Positions 46,512 to 56,218 of a DNA stretch of 64,000 nt are shown in pieces. The position numbers and the translations under genes are program-made. Position 1 is the first letter of the stretch. Each line of letters begins with the position of its first letter. The stretch covers positions 682,001-746,000 of the forward strand of contig NZ_CP097800.1 in assembly GCF_000612545.2 (NCBI RefSeq), written 5' to 3'. This DNA comes from Streptomyces sp. PCS3-D2. Lineage in GTDB: Bacteria > Actinomycetota > Actinomycetes > Streptomycetales > Streptomycetaceae. The notes beneath the pieces are model-generated. The model saw only the letters and a program-made list of their open reading frames with translations, was not told the DNA's origin and did no database searches.

Positions 46512-46673
46512 TCACGGTGGGTGCCCGTCCGATGCGTCCCGTGCCGGCCACGACGGCGGGGTCCTCGGGCCGACGTCCCCGTTCAGGACCCGGCCGCGCA
46601 CGGTGACGGCTTCGGCGCGGACGACCGCGTCGGCTGCGGTCCGTCCGGAGTCCTGGAAGACGACTGCCTTCAC
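46512..46673 (-). pseudogene. short remnant of a zinc-type alcohol dehydrogenase N-terminus
   Basis: A GTG at 46673 with a strong AGGAGGG site opens a 53-residue frame that begins VKAVVFQDSGRT, very like the start of MDR alcohol dehydrogenases (MKAVVFxxxG). The similarity fades within about 30 residues and no zinc or NAD motifs follow. The intact ribosome site next to two palindromic sites suggests that a once-regulated gene has been truncated, or that this is a new small ORF. Confidence 0.35.
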
Positions 46674-46746
46674 GACACTGCCCTCCTGACTCACGTGCCT
46701 CGGGAGTTTTCACCGCCAGGCTGGGCCGGGCCCGACCGCCCGCGCA

Positions 46747-46783
46747 TGGGCCGGTCGGGCCCCTGGACGGGCCTGTCGGCCCC
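46747..46783. promoter_or_regulatory. two DosR-box-like palindromes in a divergent promoter
   Basis: TGGGCCGGTCGGGCCC (46747-46762) and CGGGCCTGTCGGCCCC (46768-46783) are 21 bp apart start to start, two helical turns. They lie in the region between the ADH remnant and the beta-CASP gene, about 66 bp before the latter. A weaker inverted copy overlaps 46722-46737. Confidence 0.6.
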
Positions 46784-46848
46784 CTGCACGTCCGTGCGCG
46801 CGGTGCCATGGTGGAAACCGGATCCCCTCACCGAAGGGAGGGCGGGTC

Positions 46849-48276
46849 ATGTCCGGGACAGCCCCGCGCCCCGCTGCCGCGTCGCCCAGACCCGCACTCC
46901 TGCGGTTGCTCGGTGCGGTACGCACGGTCACCGGTAGCAAGTTCCTCGTCGAGAGCGACCACGCCCGCGTCCTGGTCGACTGCGGGCTCTTCCAGGGTTT
47001 CGCGGATCTGCGCCGGCGCAACTGGGACAAGCCCGGATTCGATGCCGCGGACCTCCGCGCCGTCGTGGTGACCCACGCCCACCTGGACCACTGCGGCTAC
47101 TTGCCGCGGCTGGTCCGTCACGGCTTCCGCGGTCCGATCCTCAGCACCCCCGGAACGGCCCGCCTCGCCGAGATCGTGCTCCGCGACAGCGCGCGCCTCC
47201 AGATGGAGGCCGCCGAGCACGCCAACAGCCACGGCTGGTCCAAGCACCGCCCCGCAAAGCCGCTCTACGACGACACGGACGTCGAGAACACCTTGAAGTT
47301 CTTCGACCCGGTCGAGGTCGGCGGCGAAGTCGAGATCATGGCCGGAACGAAGCTGCGGCTGCACCACGGGGGGCACATCCTCGGTTCCGCCTGGGCCCGC
47401 CTCACGCTGGAGGACGGCCACACCCTGGCCGTCAGTGGCGACCTCGGCCGCCCCGGACACCCCCTGCTGCTGCCTCCGGAGCCGTTCACCGGTGCCGACG
47501 TGCTGCTGCTGGAGTCCACCTACGGCGACCGCCACCACGACCACGAGACGGCTCGGCGCGAGTTCGCCGGCGTGATCACCCGCACGCTGGCGCGGGGCGG
47601 GACCGTGGTCATCCCGGCGTTCGCGATCGACCGGACCGAGGTGGTCCTGCACGAGCTGGCCGCGCTGCGCCGGGAGGGCACGCTGCCGCGGAGCGTACCG
47701 GTGTACGTGGACAGCCCCATGGCGCTGGCCGCCCTGGACGTGTACCGCGCCGCCCTGCGCTCCCGCGCTCCCGAGCTGCGGCCCGAGATCCTGGCCCAGG
47801 GCGAGGCGGCGCTCAGCCCGGAGCCCTTCCTGGCCGCCCGTACCGTCCAGGAGTCCATCGACATCAACAGCACCACGGGCCCCGCGGTCATCGTCTCCTC
47901 CGCCGGCATGGCCACCGGCGGCCGGGTCCTGCACCACCTGCACCGGCTCCTGCCCGACCGCCGCAACGCCGTCGTCATCGTCGGCTTCGCGGCCGCCGGC
48001 ACCCGGGCGCGTGACCTCGTCGACGGCGCCCGCACGCTGAAGATGTTCGGCGAGTACGTTCCCGTACGCGCCGAGGTGGCCGACGTACCCCACTTCTCCG
48101 CCCACGCGGATGCCGACCAGATCATCGACTGGCTGCGCTCCGCACCGCCACCGCACACCACCTACCTCGTCCACGGTGAGGAGACGGCCGCCGAGACACT
48201 CCGGGACCGCATCGACCGCGAGCTGGGCTGGACGGCCGTCGTGCCCAAGCCCGGGGAGGCCGTCCTGGTCCGCTGA
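46849..48276 (+). CDS. beta-CASP metallo-beta-lactamase-fold RNA hydrolase
   Basis: The 475-residue protein has the zinc motif [11 protein letters not shown] (about 80-90), [11 protein letters not shown] and SGDLGR. A beta-CASP segment includes VYVDSPMAL, and the C-terminal RMMBL motif contains [17 protein letters not shown]. The order matches CPSF73-like RNA-specific nucleases (YSH1 type), different from RNase J. It probably cuts RNA. ATG 46849 has AAGGGAGGG upstream. Two palindromes upstream place it in the stress regulon. Homologues occur in mycobacterial hypoxia regulons (Rv2752-like proteins belong to the broader fold). Confidence 0.88.
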   Translation: MSGTAPRPAAASPRPALLRLLGAVRTVTGSKFLVESDHARVLVDCGLFQGFADLRRRNWDKPGFDAADLRAVVVTHAHLDHCGYLPRLVRHGFRGPILSTPGTARLAEIVLRDSARLQMEAAEHANSHGWSKHRPAKPLYDDTDVENTLKFFDPVEVGGEVEIMAGTKLRLHHGGHILGSAWARLTLEDGHTLAVSGDLGRPGHPLLLPPEPFTGADVLLLESTYGDRHHDHETARREFAGVITRTLARGGTVVIPAFAIDRTEVVLHELAALRREGTLPRSVPVYVDSPMALAALDVYRAALRSRAPELRPEILAQGEAALSPEPFLAARTVQESIDINSTTGPAVIVSSAGMATGGRVLHHLHRLLPDRRNAVVIVGFAAAGTRARDLVDGARTLKMFGEYVPVRAEVADVPHFSAHADADQIIDWLRSAPPPHTTYLVHGEETAAETLRDRIDRELGWTAVVPKPGEAVLVR

Positions 48277-48345
48277 CCGGGGCGATACGGACCCTGCCCC
48301 ACGCACCGCACGCACCGCGGACACCCCAGACACCCCAGACACCGA

Positions 48346-49167
48346 CTAGGGAGCCAGGTCCCGCCTCTTCAGCAACACGTGGCCCAGGGCGAATCCCGCC
48401 ACTCCGACTCCGACCAGGACTCCCAGCTGCGCCCACAGCGGGTGGCCCTGTGCCAGCGCGTCACCCGGCGTGTAGTAGTGGAAGGGGCTGACGAACCGCA
48501 GGGGCGCCGCCGCGGACCAGGCCAGCGCGATGAAGTTCACCGCGAAACCGACCGCGCCGAGGGCGATCGTCGCACCGATCACCTGGGCGCGCCGGCTCCC
48601 CCACGCCGACACCGCCAGCGCCGGTCCGGCCAGGCACAGTGCGAAGCCGAAGCCCATCAGCCCCGCGGCGAAAACACCGCCCAGCGGCACGTCCCGGTGG
48701 ATGTCCGGCGACAGCCAGACGCCCGCCGCGACCGTCAGCGTCGCCGCGGCGTTGAGGGCGAAGGCGGCGATCACCACGGCGGCCGTCCGCTCGGCGAGGA
48801 GTCGGCTGCGGCTCACCGGGCGCACCATGACCAGCTCGATCGTCCCGGATTCCACGTCGGCCGCCACCGCGGCCGCGGCCAGCGCCCCGATCGCGGTCAA
48901 CTGCATGGCGATCCAGAACGGATGCACCAGTCCGGCCCCGAGCAACCCGGGATAGCTGGCGATCGAAACGGCACCGCCCGACCCGCTGAACGCCCGGTAC
49001 GCCGATGGCGGACCCTTGCCCCCCGCCGAGAACAGCTGCCCCGGCGCGATGGTGTTCGCCACCACCACGATCAGGGCCTCGAAGACGACCATCCCGGCCA
49101 GGAGGGCCAGCAGCATCCGCCGGCGCCGGTGCAGCGCCAGCCACAGCAGGGGCCACCGCGTCGTCAC
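48346..49167 (-). CDS. ABC-2 type transporter permease
   Basis: The 273-residue membrane protein has six hydrophobic segments (about 20-40, 80-107, 130-152, 165-185, 193-215 and 245-265) in the ABC-2 pattern, with ESGTIELVMVRPVSRSRLL in the second loop. It is coupled by a GTGA overlap to the ATPase gene, so both form one exporter. Export of a drug, lipid or antibiotic is possible; the substrate cannot be predicted. It ends 69 bp from the convergent beta-CASP gene. Confidence 0.87.
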   Translation of the reverse strand: MTTRWPLLWLALHRRRRMLLALLAGMVVFEALIVVVANTIAPGQLFSAGGKGPPSAYRAFSGSGGAVSIASYPGLLGAGLVHPFWIAMQLTAIGALAAAAVAADVESGTIELVMVRPVSRSRLLAERTAAVVIAAFALNAAATLTVAAGVWLSPDIHRDVPLGGVFAAGLMGFGFALCLAGPALAVSAWGSRRAQVIGATIALGAVGFAVNFIALAWSAAAPLRFVSPFHYYTPGDALAQGHPLWAQLGVLVGVGVAGFALGHVLLKRRDLAP

Positions 49168-50084
49168 GGCGCGGCCCCCTCGGCGCTGCCCTTGCGGTAG
49201 AGGTCCAGGAACGCCTCGTCCAGCCCCGCCTCCTCCACGATGACGTCGGCCACTCCCAAGGACAGCAGTGCACGCAGGGCTTCCACCACTTCGCTCGGGG
49301 GGACGAGGAGCTCCACCCGGTCGCCCTCCCAACCCAGCACCCACCGGTCCGCGCTCCCGAGCGGGCGCACCCCTCTCCCGTCGTCGAAGGCCAGCCGGAT
49401 CCGGCGTGCCCGCGCCTCGCGGAGGGCAGCCACGCTCTCCACCGTGACCAGGCGCCCGTCCCGGACGATCGCCACGCGTCCGCAGGCCCGCTGCACCTCC
49501 GGCAGCACGTGGCTGGACAACAACACGGTACGGCCGTCGGCCGCGGCCTCCTCCATCAGCTCGAAGAAGGTCTGCTGCACCAGGGGGTCCAGCCCCTCGG
49601 TCGGCTCGTCGAGGACCACCAGCCGCGGATCGTGCTGCAGCGCCTGCACCAGGCCCAGCTTCTGCTTCATGCCGCGCGAGTACCCGCCCACCGTGCGCCG
49701 CAGGACCGCGGGCGTCAGGCCCAGCCGCTCGCACAGTTCCGCTCGCCGGGAACACGGACGGCCCTGGAGCGCGCACAGGAGGTCGAGGGTCTGTGCTCCG
49801 GTGAGCTCCGGGTACAGCCGCAGCTCGCCCGGCAGGTAGCCGAGTTCCCGAGCCACCCGGCGGTGATCTCCGAGCGGGTCCATCCCCAGCACCCTGACGT
49901 GCCCGGCGGTCGGGCGCAGGAATCCCGTCAGGCACCTGAGCGTCGTGGTCTTCCCCGCCCCGTTCGGCCCGAGGAAGCCGAACACCTCGCCGGGGCCGAT
50001 GCCGAGGGTGAGGTCCTCCACCCCGACCACCGTTCCGTAGCGCTTGGTCAGTCCCCTGAGCTCGATCACATCCACGGTGCCCAC
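49164..50084 (-). CDS. ABC transporter ATP-binding protein
   Basis: The 306-residue ATPase has Walker A GPNGAGKTT (about 38-46), signature YSRGMKQKLGL in place of LSGGQ, Walker B LVVLDEPTEGLDP and the H-loop SSHVLPE. The family is DRA/CcmA-like. The start is a GTG, at 50084 or nine bases inside. A C-terminal domain of about 90 residues binds no known motif. It is the first gene of the two-gene exporter unit. Confidence 0.92.
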   Translation of the reverse strand: MGTVDVIELRGLTKRYGTVVGVEDLTLGIGPGEVFGFLGPNGAGKTTTLRCLTGFLRPTAGHVRVLGMDPLGDHRRVARELGYLPGELRLYPELTGAQTLDLLCALQGRPCSRRAELCERLGLTPAVLRRTVGGYSRGMKQKLGLVQALQHDPRLVVLDEPTEGLDPLVQQTFFELMEEAAADGRTVLLSSHVLPEVQRACGRVAIVRDGRLVTVESVAALREARARRIRLAFDDGRGVRPLGSADRWVLGWEGDRVELLVPPSEVVEALRALLSLGVADVIVEEAGLDEAFLDLYRKGSAEGAAP

Positions 50085-50270
50085 CCCACCAGTCTGTGCC
50101 CTGGCCCGGACCGACGCGCGTGCGGCATCGCGGCGGGTGCCCCGGCACGGGTGCGCCGGTGGGTGCGGCTCCCGTCCCGGGGCCGGTGCGGGAAGCCGGC
50201 GCCCGCTCCGCTGTCGGCCGTCTTTCCCCGCAGTGGTGGCATGATGCCGACCGGCGGGTTGTCATGAGCC

Positions 50271-52619
50271 ATGCTTCCAGACCGATCGGTTGACCGCGGC
50301 ATCCCCGCGGAAACGACGAGCCTCGTGGGGCGGAGCCATGACCTGGCCCTGGCCCGCCTGCTCCTGACACGGACACGCCTGCTGACCGTGACGGGGACCG
50401 CCGGCATCGGCAAGACCCGTGTCGCCCGCCGGGCAGCGCGCGACCTCCAGTCCTCCTACCCGCACGGGGTCTGTCCGGTGGACCTCTCGCTCGTCCGGGA
50501 CGGCTCCCTTCTTGTACAGGTCATCGCCCAGGCCCTGGATCTCCGGTGCCCGGACGCCGGCCGGGAGGGCTCTTTGACCGAGTACCTCGCCGACCGCCAC
50601 CTGCTCCTGTTCCTCGACAACTGCGAACATCTCGCCGCCCACTGCGCACCGCTGGTCGGCGCCCTGCTCGCGGCAGCCCCGGACCTGAGGGTCCTGGCGA
50701 CCAGCCGACACCAGTTGGGGGTGTACGGGGAGCACATCCTGGACCTGCGTCCGCTGGCCACCCCCGACCCGGACCGGTTGCCCGCGCCCGATTCCCTGCC
50801 CCGGTACGCCTCCGTGCAGCTCTTCGCCGAGCGTGCGGCGGCAGCGTCCGGAGGATTCCCGCGCCACCACGACGACTGGACGGCGGCCGGGCTGCTCTGC
50901 TCCAGGCTCGACGGCATCCCGCTGGCCATCGAACTCGCCGCCGCCTGGTTGCGCGTCCTGCCGGTCCGGCAGATCCTCGACCGCCTCGACCAGTGCACCC
51001 GTCTGCCCGCGCGGTCGGCCCCGACCGGCTCCGCCAGGCACCGGACGCTCCACGACGCGATCGACTGGAGCTTTCAGCTCTGCACCCCCGAAGAACGCCG
51101 CATGTGGACCGAACTGTGCGTCTTCCACGGCGGGTTCGGGCTCTGTGCGGTGGAGGCGGTGTGTTCCGTGGCCGGCCCCGCGCGCCACCACGCGCTCACC
51201 ACCCTCGCGGCGCTGGTCGACAAGTCCCTGCTGATCCGGGAGGACCATCCGGATGAAGCCCGCTACCGCATGCTGGAGACCATTCGCTGCTACGGCCTCG
51301 GCCGACTGCGTGCGGACGGCCGTGAAGCACAGACCCGTCGACGCCACCTCGATCACTACCGCAGCCTCGTCGCGGACGGCGAGACGGACTGGTTCAGCCC
51401 CCGGCAGAGCGCCTGGTTCGCCCGCCTGCACCGGGACCAGGCCAACCTGCGGTCGGCCGTCGAGTTCGCGCTGACCGCTCCGGGTGAGGGAGAGGATGCC
51501 CTGGAACTGGTCGCCTCCCTCTGGAGCCACCACCTCGGCAGCGGCAGCCTGGAGGAGGAACGGCACTGGCTCGCACGCGCTCTCGCCCGCCACACCGCTC
51601 CGACTCCGGAGCGGGCCAAGGCCCTGTGGGCCGACTGCTGGCTTGCCCTGCTACGAGGCGACACGTCCACCGTCACCACCCGCATGGCCGAGTGCCTGGC
51701 TGTCTCCGAGGACCTGGGCCACGCGCCGATCCGGGCCCACGCACGGCAACTCATCGGCCTGCGCGCTCTATTACTGGACGATCTGAGCGGCGCGGTCGCC
51801 TCTCTCGAAGAGGCTCTGGAGCTCTACGCGACCGCAGGCGACCACGGCAACCAGTGGACGACCCTCTTCCTGCTCGCGGTCGCCTGCTCCCTGACCGGGC
51901 ATCCTGATGCCGCCGACCGGGCACGCCAGAGCCTGGCTCTGTGCGACAGCCACGGTGCTCGCTGGTCGCGCTGCTACGCGTTGTGGCTGATCGGCCTCCA
52001 GGCCTGGTTACGGTCGGACACGGGCGAGGCCGTCGACGCGCTCAAGGACGCGTTGCGCACCGAAGAGCCGGAGCGCAACCTGCTGGCCGTCGCACAGTCA
52101 CTGGAGCTGCTTGCCTGGATCGCCGCGGCCGACGGGTCCGCGGGGCACAGTGCCACCTTGTTGGGAGTGGTCAGAGCCCTGTGGCGACGGATCGGTATCG
52201 CGCGGCCTGCGCTCGGCCGCCTGCTGCGGCACCGCGGCGCCTGCGAGGAGCAGCTGCGGCGCGCCCTCGGCGCGCAACCGCTGGAGGACGCGCTGCGTGC
52301 CGGTGCGGAGATGCCCTTGGCCCGGGGTGTGGAAGCCGCCCTGGCATGGGAGCCCGCCGACACGTCGCAGGAGGGCGGCCCGCCGTCGCCGCTGACCCGG
52401 CGCGAGACGGAAGTGGTCGAGCTCCTCGTCCAGGGGTTGGCGGACAAGCAGATCGCCGCCCGACTGGTCATCTCGCCGCGCACCGTCGAGGGCCACGTCC
52501 AGCGGATCCTGGCCAAACTCGACCTGTCCTCCCGGGTCCAGGTCGTCACGTGGGCCGTCGGACTCGATCCGGCCGGAGAGCGGCGGGCCGCCGAAGCGCC
52601 CCCCTGGCAGAGTGCGTAG
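50271..52619 (+). CDS. large LuxR-family regulator with NTPase domain
   Basis: The 782-residue protein has an N-terminal STAND/AAA NTPase (GTAGIGKTRVARR, about 42-54; LLLFLDNCEHL Walker B). A long alpha-helical, TPR-like middle (about 350-690) follows, then a C-terminal LuxR helix-turn-helix (PLTRRETEVVELLVQGLADKQ, in part; SPRTVEGHVQRILAKL). Such regulators often sense a ligand through the helical part and activate secondary or stress metabolism. ATG 50271 lacks a strong ribosome site. The target genes are unknown; the neighbouring lipase is one candidate. Confidence 0.88.
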   Translation: MLPDRSVDRGIPAETTSLVGRSHDLALARLLLTRTRLLTVTGTAGIGKTRVARRAARDLQSSYPHGVCPVDLSLVRDGSLLVQVIAQALDLRCPDAGREGSLTEYLADRHLLLFLDNCEHLAAHCAPLVGALLAAAPDLRVLATSRHQLGVYGEHILDLRPLATPDPDRLPAPDSLPRYASVQLFAERAAAASGGFPRHHDDWTAAGLLCSRLDGIPLAIELAAAWLRVLPVRQILDRLDQCTRLPARSAPTGSARHRTLHDAIDWSFQLCTPEERRMWTELCVFHGGFGLCAVEAVCSVAGPARHHALTTLAALVDKSLLIREDHPDEARYRMLETIRCYGLGRLRADGREAQTRRRHLDHYRSLVADGETDWFSPRQSAWFARLHRDQANLRSAVEFALTAPGEGEDALELVASLWSHHLGSGSLEEERHWLARALARHTAPTPERAKALWADCWLALLRGDTSTVTTRMAECLAVSEDLGHAPIRAHARQLIGLRALLLDDLSGAVASLEEALELYATAGDHGNQWTTLFLLAVACSLTGHPDAADRARQSLALCDSHGARWSRCYALWLIGLQAWLRSDTGEAVDALKDALRTEEPERNLLAVAQSLELLAWIAAADGSAGHSATLLGVVRALWRRIGIARPALGRLLRHRGACEEQLRRALGAQPLEDALRAGAEMPLARGVEAALAWEPADTSQEGGPPSPLTRRETEVVELLVQGLADKQIAARLVISPRTVEGHVQRILAKLDLSSRVQVVTWAVGLDPAGERRAAEAPPWQSA

Positions 52620-53044
52620 TTCCACCCGGTCGGGTCTGCCGGGTGAAACGGGTGGTAACGCGCTGCTGCGGCCCGCTGTCCGTGACGCAGACTGTGCCGT
52701 GCCTCCGGGTCCGAGCCAGGATCCGGTCCTGCCCCCTGGGCGTTCCGCGGAACGCCTCCCCGGGGCCGGAGCACGACCGGCTTCTCCCGGGGCGCCCCCG
52801 GCCGAGGCCGTGCGGGCACGTGCCTGCGCTCCCGCTGTGCCGAACCCTTCCCGTGCCGCGCAACGGGACCGCCCGGAGTGGACCACGTACCGGTGGTCTT
52901 CGAAGGCGGTCCCCACGTCGGTCGAAGAGCAGCGCATCCCCATGGTTGTCATGCACGCGACCGTCGTCGCGGATCTTCCCGACGGCGGCACCACCCCCAC
53001 ACCCGCCGGGCCGCGCCGCCCGGCACATCCCCGAGGAGTTCGCC
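52620..53044. other. 425-bp intergenic region upstream of the lipase
   Basis: A CCACCCG/CGGGTGG hairpin with a 20-base loop (52622-52655) follows the regulator. At 52881-52898, GACCACGTACCGGTGGTC is an 18-bp near-palindrome (GACCAC/GTGGTC arms) typical of a dimeric repressor site. No gene is seen. Confidence 0.4.
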
Positions 53045-54208
53045 TTGCCCGCGAGCCGTCGCACACTCCGCCTCCTCACGCCGCTGACCGCGGCTGCGCT
53101 CGCCCTGCCGCTCGTCGTCATGGCGCCACCCGCCGGCGCCGCCCCCGCGCCGGATCCCAAGCCCACGGCCTCGGTCGCTCTCGGCGACAGCTATATCTCC
53201 GGTGAAGCCGGCCGCTGGAAGGGCAACAGCCTGACCAACGCCCAGGACCGCGCCGGGACCGACCGGGCCTGGACCGGAAGCGGCTACGACCCGGCCCGGA
53301 TCTACGGCGGGTCCGCAGCCAACGGCTGCGACCGCTCCGACGTTTCGGAGGTCCTCAGCGCGCCCACCGTCGCCGAGAAACAGATCAACCTCTCCTGCTC
53401 CGGTGCCGTCACCGCCAACGTTCCGCGCGCGACCCACGGCGGTCAGCCCCTCAAGGGCGAGGCGCCGCAGGCCGATCAGCTGGCCGCGGTGGCCGAACGG
53501 TACGACGTGCGGTTGATCACCCTGTCGATCGGCGGGAACGACCTCGGGTTCGCCGACATCATCTCCACCTGCGTGCAGGACTACCTGATCTGGTGGTCCT
53601 ACTGCCATGACGACCAGCAGGACGCCGTCGACGCCCGCATGGGCAGGGCGATGGCGGGAGTGCGCCAGGCGATCGACGAGATCCGTGCGGTGATGACCAC
53701 GGCCGGATACGCCGGCAACAGCTACCGGATCGTCCTGCAGTCCTACCCCTCGCCCATACCGCGCAGTTCGGAGAACCGCTACCCGGAGAGCGGGTGGAGC
53801 CGCTACAGCACCGGCGGCTGCCCGTTCTGGAACCTGGACTCCGACTGGGCCCGGGACCGCCTCGTCCCGCAGATCTCGCGCGAGATCTCCAAGGTCGCTG
53901 CCGCCAAGGGCGTCCAGTTCCTCGACCTGCGCGACATGCTGCAGGGACGGGAGGTCTGCTCCAGGGCCACCCGCATGGCCACCCCGAACACCCCGCCGAC
54001 CGCGACCACCAGCGACTGGGCCCGCTTCCTCGACATCGGCTCCAGCACCCAGGGCACCATCGAGGAATCCTTCCACCCCAACTACTTCGCCCAACAGGCC
54101 CTCGGGCGTTGCCTCACGCTGCTCCACGCCGAACCGAACGGCAACTGGTCCTGCCGCAACACCAGCGGCCGCGACGCGAGCGGCATGTACCTCACGGCCG
54201 CCCCGTAG
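53045..54208 (+). CDS. secreted SGNH/GDSL lipase or esterase
   Basis: The 387-residue protein starts with TTG 53045, preceded by AGGAG. A Sec signal (basic start, helix to about 33, AGAA cleavage) leads into an SGNH hydrolase: block I VALGDSYISGE with nucleophilic Ser, block III SIGGNDLGF, and block V SFHPNYF with catalytic His. Eight Cys in pairs fit disulfides of secreted Streptomyces lipases. Substrate may be lipid or an acyl ester. A near-palindrome upstream could be its operator. Confidence 0.88.
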   Translation: MPASRRTLRLLTPLTAAALALPLVVMAPPAGAAPAPDPKPTASVALGDSYISGEAGRWKGNSLTNAQDRAGTDRAWTGSGYDPARIYGGSAANGCDRSDVSEVLSAPTVAEKQINLSCSGAVTANVPRATHGGQPLKGEAPQADQLAAVAERYDVRLITLSIGGNDLGFADIISTCVQDYLIWWSYCHDDQQDAVDARMGRAMAGVRQAIDEIRAVMTTAGYAGNSYRIVLQSYPSPIPRSSENRYPESGWSRYSTGGCPFWNLDSDWARDRLVPQISREISKVAAAKGVQFLDLRDMLQGREVCSRATRMATPNTPPTATTSDWARFLDIGSSTQGTIEESFHPNYFAQQALGRCLTLLHAEPNGNWSCRNTSGRDASGMYLTAAP

Positions 54209-54874
54209 AACCACCGCCGAGGAGACGGCCGCCAAGGCGGTCGACGGCGACACCGGCGGAGGGAACAGCGACCCGTGGACGACGCAGGCAGGCGCGCGGC
54301 TCCGCGGATTCCACACCCCTCTTCCGCTCCAACGGAAGCCGGCCCCGGGGATCGGATGGAGCGGTGGGATTCGTGGGGCGCATCGTTGCCCTTCCCCCTG
54401 TTCGTGTATGCGGCCAAGGGGTGAATGCAGCGGCCACGGAAATGTGGGCGTGCGTCCGTAACGGGCCCAACCGATCACGGGACGGGGCGTGGTGCGGTGT
54501 GCGCTGTCGACGGCGGCGCACACCCCCGAGGGTCAGTCGTCCGAGCCCTGCCGAGCAGGAGGTGGACGGACCCGGCGGCGACCCTCCCGGCGATGGCCGC
54601 GGGCGCAGTGATCGCGGGGGACTTCGCACGGCGGGTCTCCGCCCGGTGACCGGCCGAGCGGAAATCCGCCAGGTGCCGAGAACCGGTGGGCGGACGGCAC
54701 CACCCGCCGGTCACGGCGCCTCCTGCCCCCCTTGGGCTGCCGGTGCGCGTCCCATCGGGTGAAGACCCGGGGATGCGTGAATCCGCGGAGGCGAGGACCG
54801 GGGAAGGCACTGGTGGTCACACCCGCTCAGGGTGAGGCGACCACCCCTGTCCCCACACCGGAAAGCACACGCAC
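54209..54874. other. 666-bp intergenic region between two secreted-protein genes
   Basis: A short GGCCGCC-AA-GGCGGTC hairpin follows the lipase at about 54226-54245. Near the 3' end, GGTGGTC (54812-54818) and GACCACC (54839-54845) flank an inner ACCC/GGGT pair, forming a hairpin in the 5' region of the next gene. No credible gene is seen. The base composition is somewhat less skewed than in coding regions. Confidence 0.4.
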
Positions 54875-55369
54875 ATGCCTCTGAGGAAGACCACCCGCGC
54901 CGGGCGAGCACTGATGGCGCTCGGTGCCCTGACCATGGCGGGGCTCCTGCCTGCCACCGCTGACGCCGCCATCCTCAATTCCGACCTCGAAGTCATCAGG
55001 CTCGACCCCGACCCGGCCACACCCGGCTCCCTTACGACAGTGCACGCCATGATCGCCAATCTGGGGCCCGCCACGACCACGGCACGCTTCACCGTGAACG
55101 TCCAGTTGCCGGAGGGAACCACCGCGGAGGCGCCGTTCTACCCGGACAACTGCCACGTTCTTCCCGGCAGCCGGGGCAGGCGTGTCCGCTGCACCATGCC
55201 CGCAAGGCTCGCCCCGGAAAAGACGGTCACTGCGCTGATCCCTGCCCGGATCGGCGAAGACACCGCACTCGGAATCCTCAGCGGTGGCCTGGTACAGATC
55301 GTCGCTCCTCTCGACGACCGCACTCCCGACAACAACGAGGCACCCTTCACCGTCGCGGTCGTAGAGTAG
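54875..55369 (+). CDS. small secreted protein with DUF11/CARDB-like beta fold
   Basis: The 164-residue protein has a Sec signal (residues about 1-32, ATADA cleavage). The mature part resembles a DUF11 or CARDB beta-sandwich (LDPDPATPGSLTTVHAMI, FTVNVQLPEGTTAEAPF). Two Cys (in DNCHV and VRCTM) could form a disulfide. It is a single domain, much shorter than usual repeat-containing proteins. Function unknown, likely extracellular. A hairpin in the 5' region may affect expression. Confidence 0.75.
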   Translation: MPLRKTTRAGRALMALGALTMAGLLPATADAAILNSDLEVIRLDPDPATPGSLTTVHAMIANLGPATTTARFTVNVQLPEGTTAEAPFYPDNCHVLPGSRGRRVRCTMPARLAPEKTVTALIPARIGEDTALGILSGGLVQIVAPLDDRTPDNNEAPFTVAVVE

Positions 55370-55693
55370 GCGGATCCTGGCGGGTCCGACAGGTCGCTGC
55401 CGATTCGATCCCGCTGATCACGACTTGGATCGCCACGGCCCGGTCGGGTGACCCTGCCGCCCGCCCGGCATGCGGGCACAGCCGCCGGGTGCGGCTCGGC
55501 TTCACCGGTTTCCTCCCCGCACGGGTCGGTTCCGGCCCGGGAAGCGGGGGGGCCTGCCGAGCGACCGGTTTCGAGGCGATGGTGATCCGTTCCCGCCGGA
55601 TGGCGGCCGCCTCCTTGGGCCGGGCGACGGCCTCCTCCCCGGAGATGGCCTGGTCGTTCGCCGAGGGCGGGTCATAGGCCTGCAGAGGCTGTG
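55370..55693. other. 324-bp intergenic region with no supported gene
   Basis: On the minus strand a frame reads SANDQAISGEEAVARPKEAA with good codon use but has no plausible start codon, and on the plus strand a 62-codon frame (55489-55677) has none of the expected features. This could be a decayed gene. No promoter or terminator is clear. Confidence 0.3.
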
Positions 55694-56218
55694 TCAGAGC
55701 ACCCGACGGGGTCCGGGCCGTTGGACGCGCACGCGGATGCGGGTCTTCAGGTGCCGGGGGGAGAGCACGGCCGCAATCTGCGTGAGGACGCCGTGCGTCA
55801 CCGCGGCCAGGACCTCACCGGGGTGGGCTCTGCTGTCCACGGTGAGGGTGACGGCCAGGGTCATCGTGGGCCCACGACCGGTCAGCCGGCAGCGGGCCCG
55901 CACGATCCCTGGGACGGCCGAGCATCCCGTTCGGACGGCACGGCGGACGGCCGCGCTGTCCAGGTGGCAGCCTGGCGCCAAAAGGGCCAGGCGGCGCGGA
56001 GCGCGGCGCGGGATCTGTGCGGTGAGCAGAACCAGGGAGGCCGCGAGGGCCAGCAAGCACACGAGGATCAGCAGCCCGGGCCCCGCTTGCCGCACCTGCC
56101 GGACTGCGGCGTCTGCGGCCTCGCTCTCGACCCTGCCTGCCATGGCGGCCGCGGCAGTGAGAAGGGCGAGGCCGGCGACGGCGAGCACCATCCGGTTGAA
56201 CACCGTGCGGCTACCCAT
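55694..56218 (-). CDS. amaP: AmaP-like alkaline-shock response membrane anchor protein
   Basis: The 174-residue protein has two membrane helices (about 8-28 and 48-66) followed by a cytoplasmic domain with MTLAVTLTVDSRAHPGEVL. This is the layout of AmaP, which tethers Asp23 to the membrane in Staphylococcus. It ends in a basic tail. It overlaps the upstream gene by eight bases, closing the four-gene Asp23 operon. Confidence 0.82.
   Translation of the reverse strand: MGSRTVFNRMVLAVAGLALLTAAAAMAGRVESEAADAAVRQVRQAGPGLLILVCLLALAASLVLLTAQIPRRAPRRLALLAPGCHLDSAAVRRAVRTGCSAVPGIVRARCRLTGRGPTMTLAVTLTVDSRAHPGEVLAAVTHGVLTQIAAVLSPRHLKTRIRVRVQRPGPRRVL

Noticed and set aside
55489-55677. 62-codon plus-strand frame in the gap before the Asp23 cluster
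   Set aside because: No ribosome site, no family match, and an equally good antisense frame; probably chance or a decayed gene.
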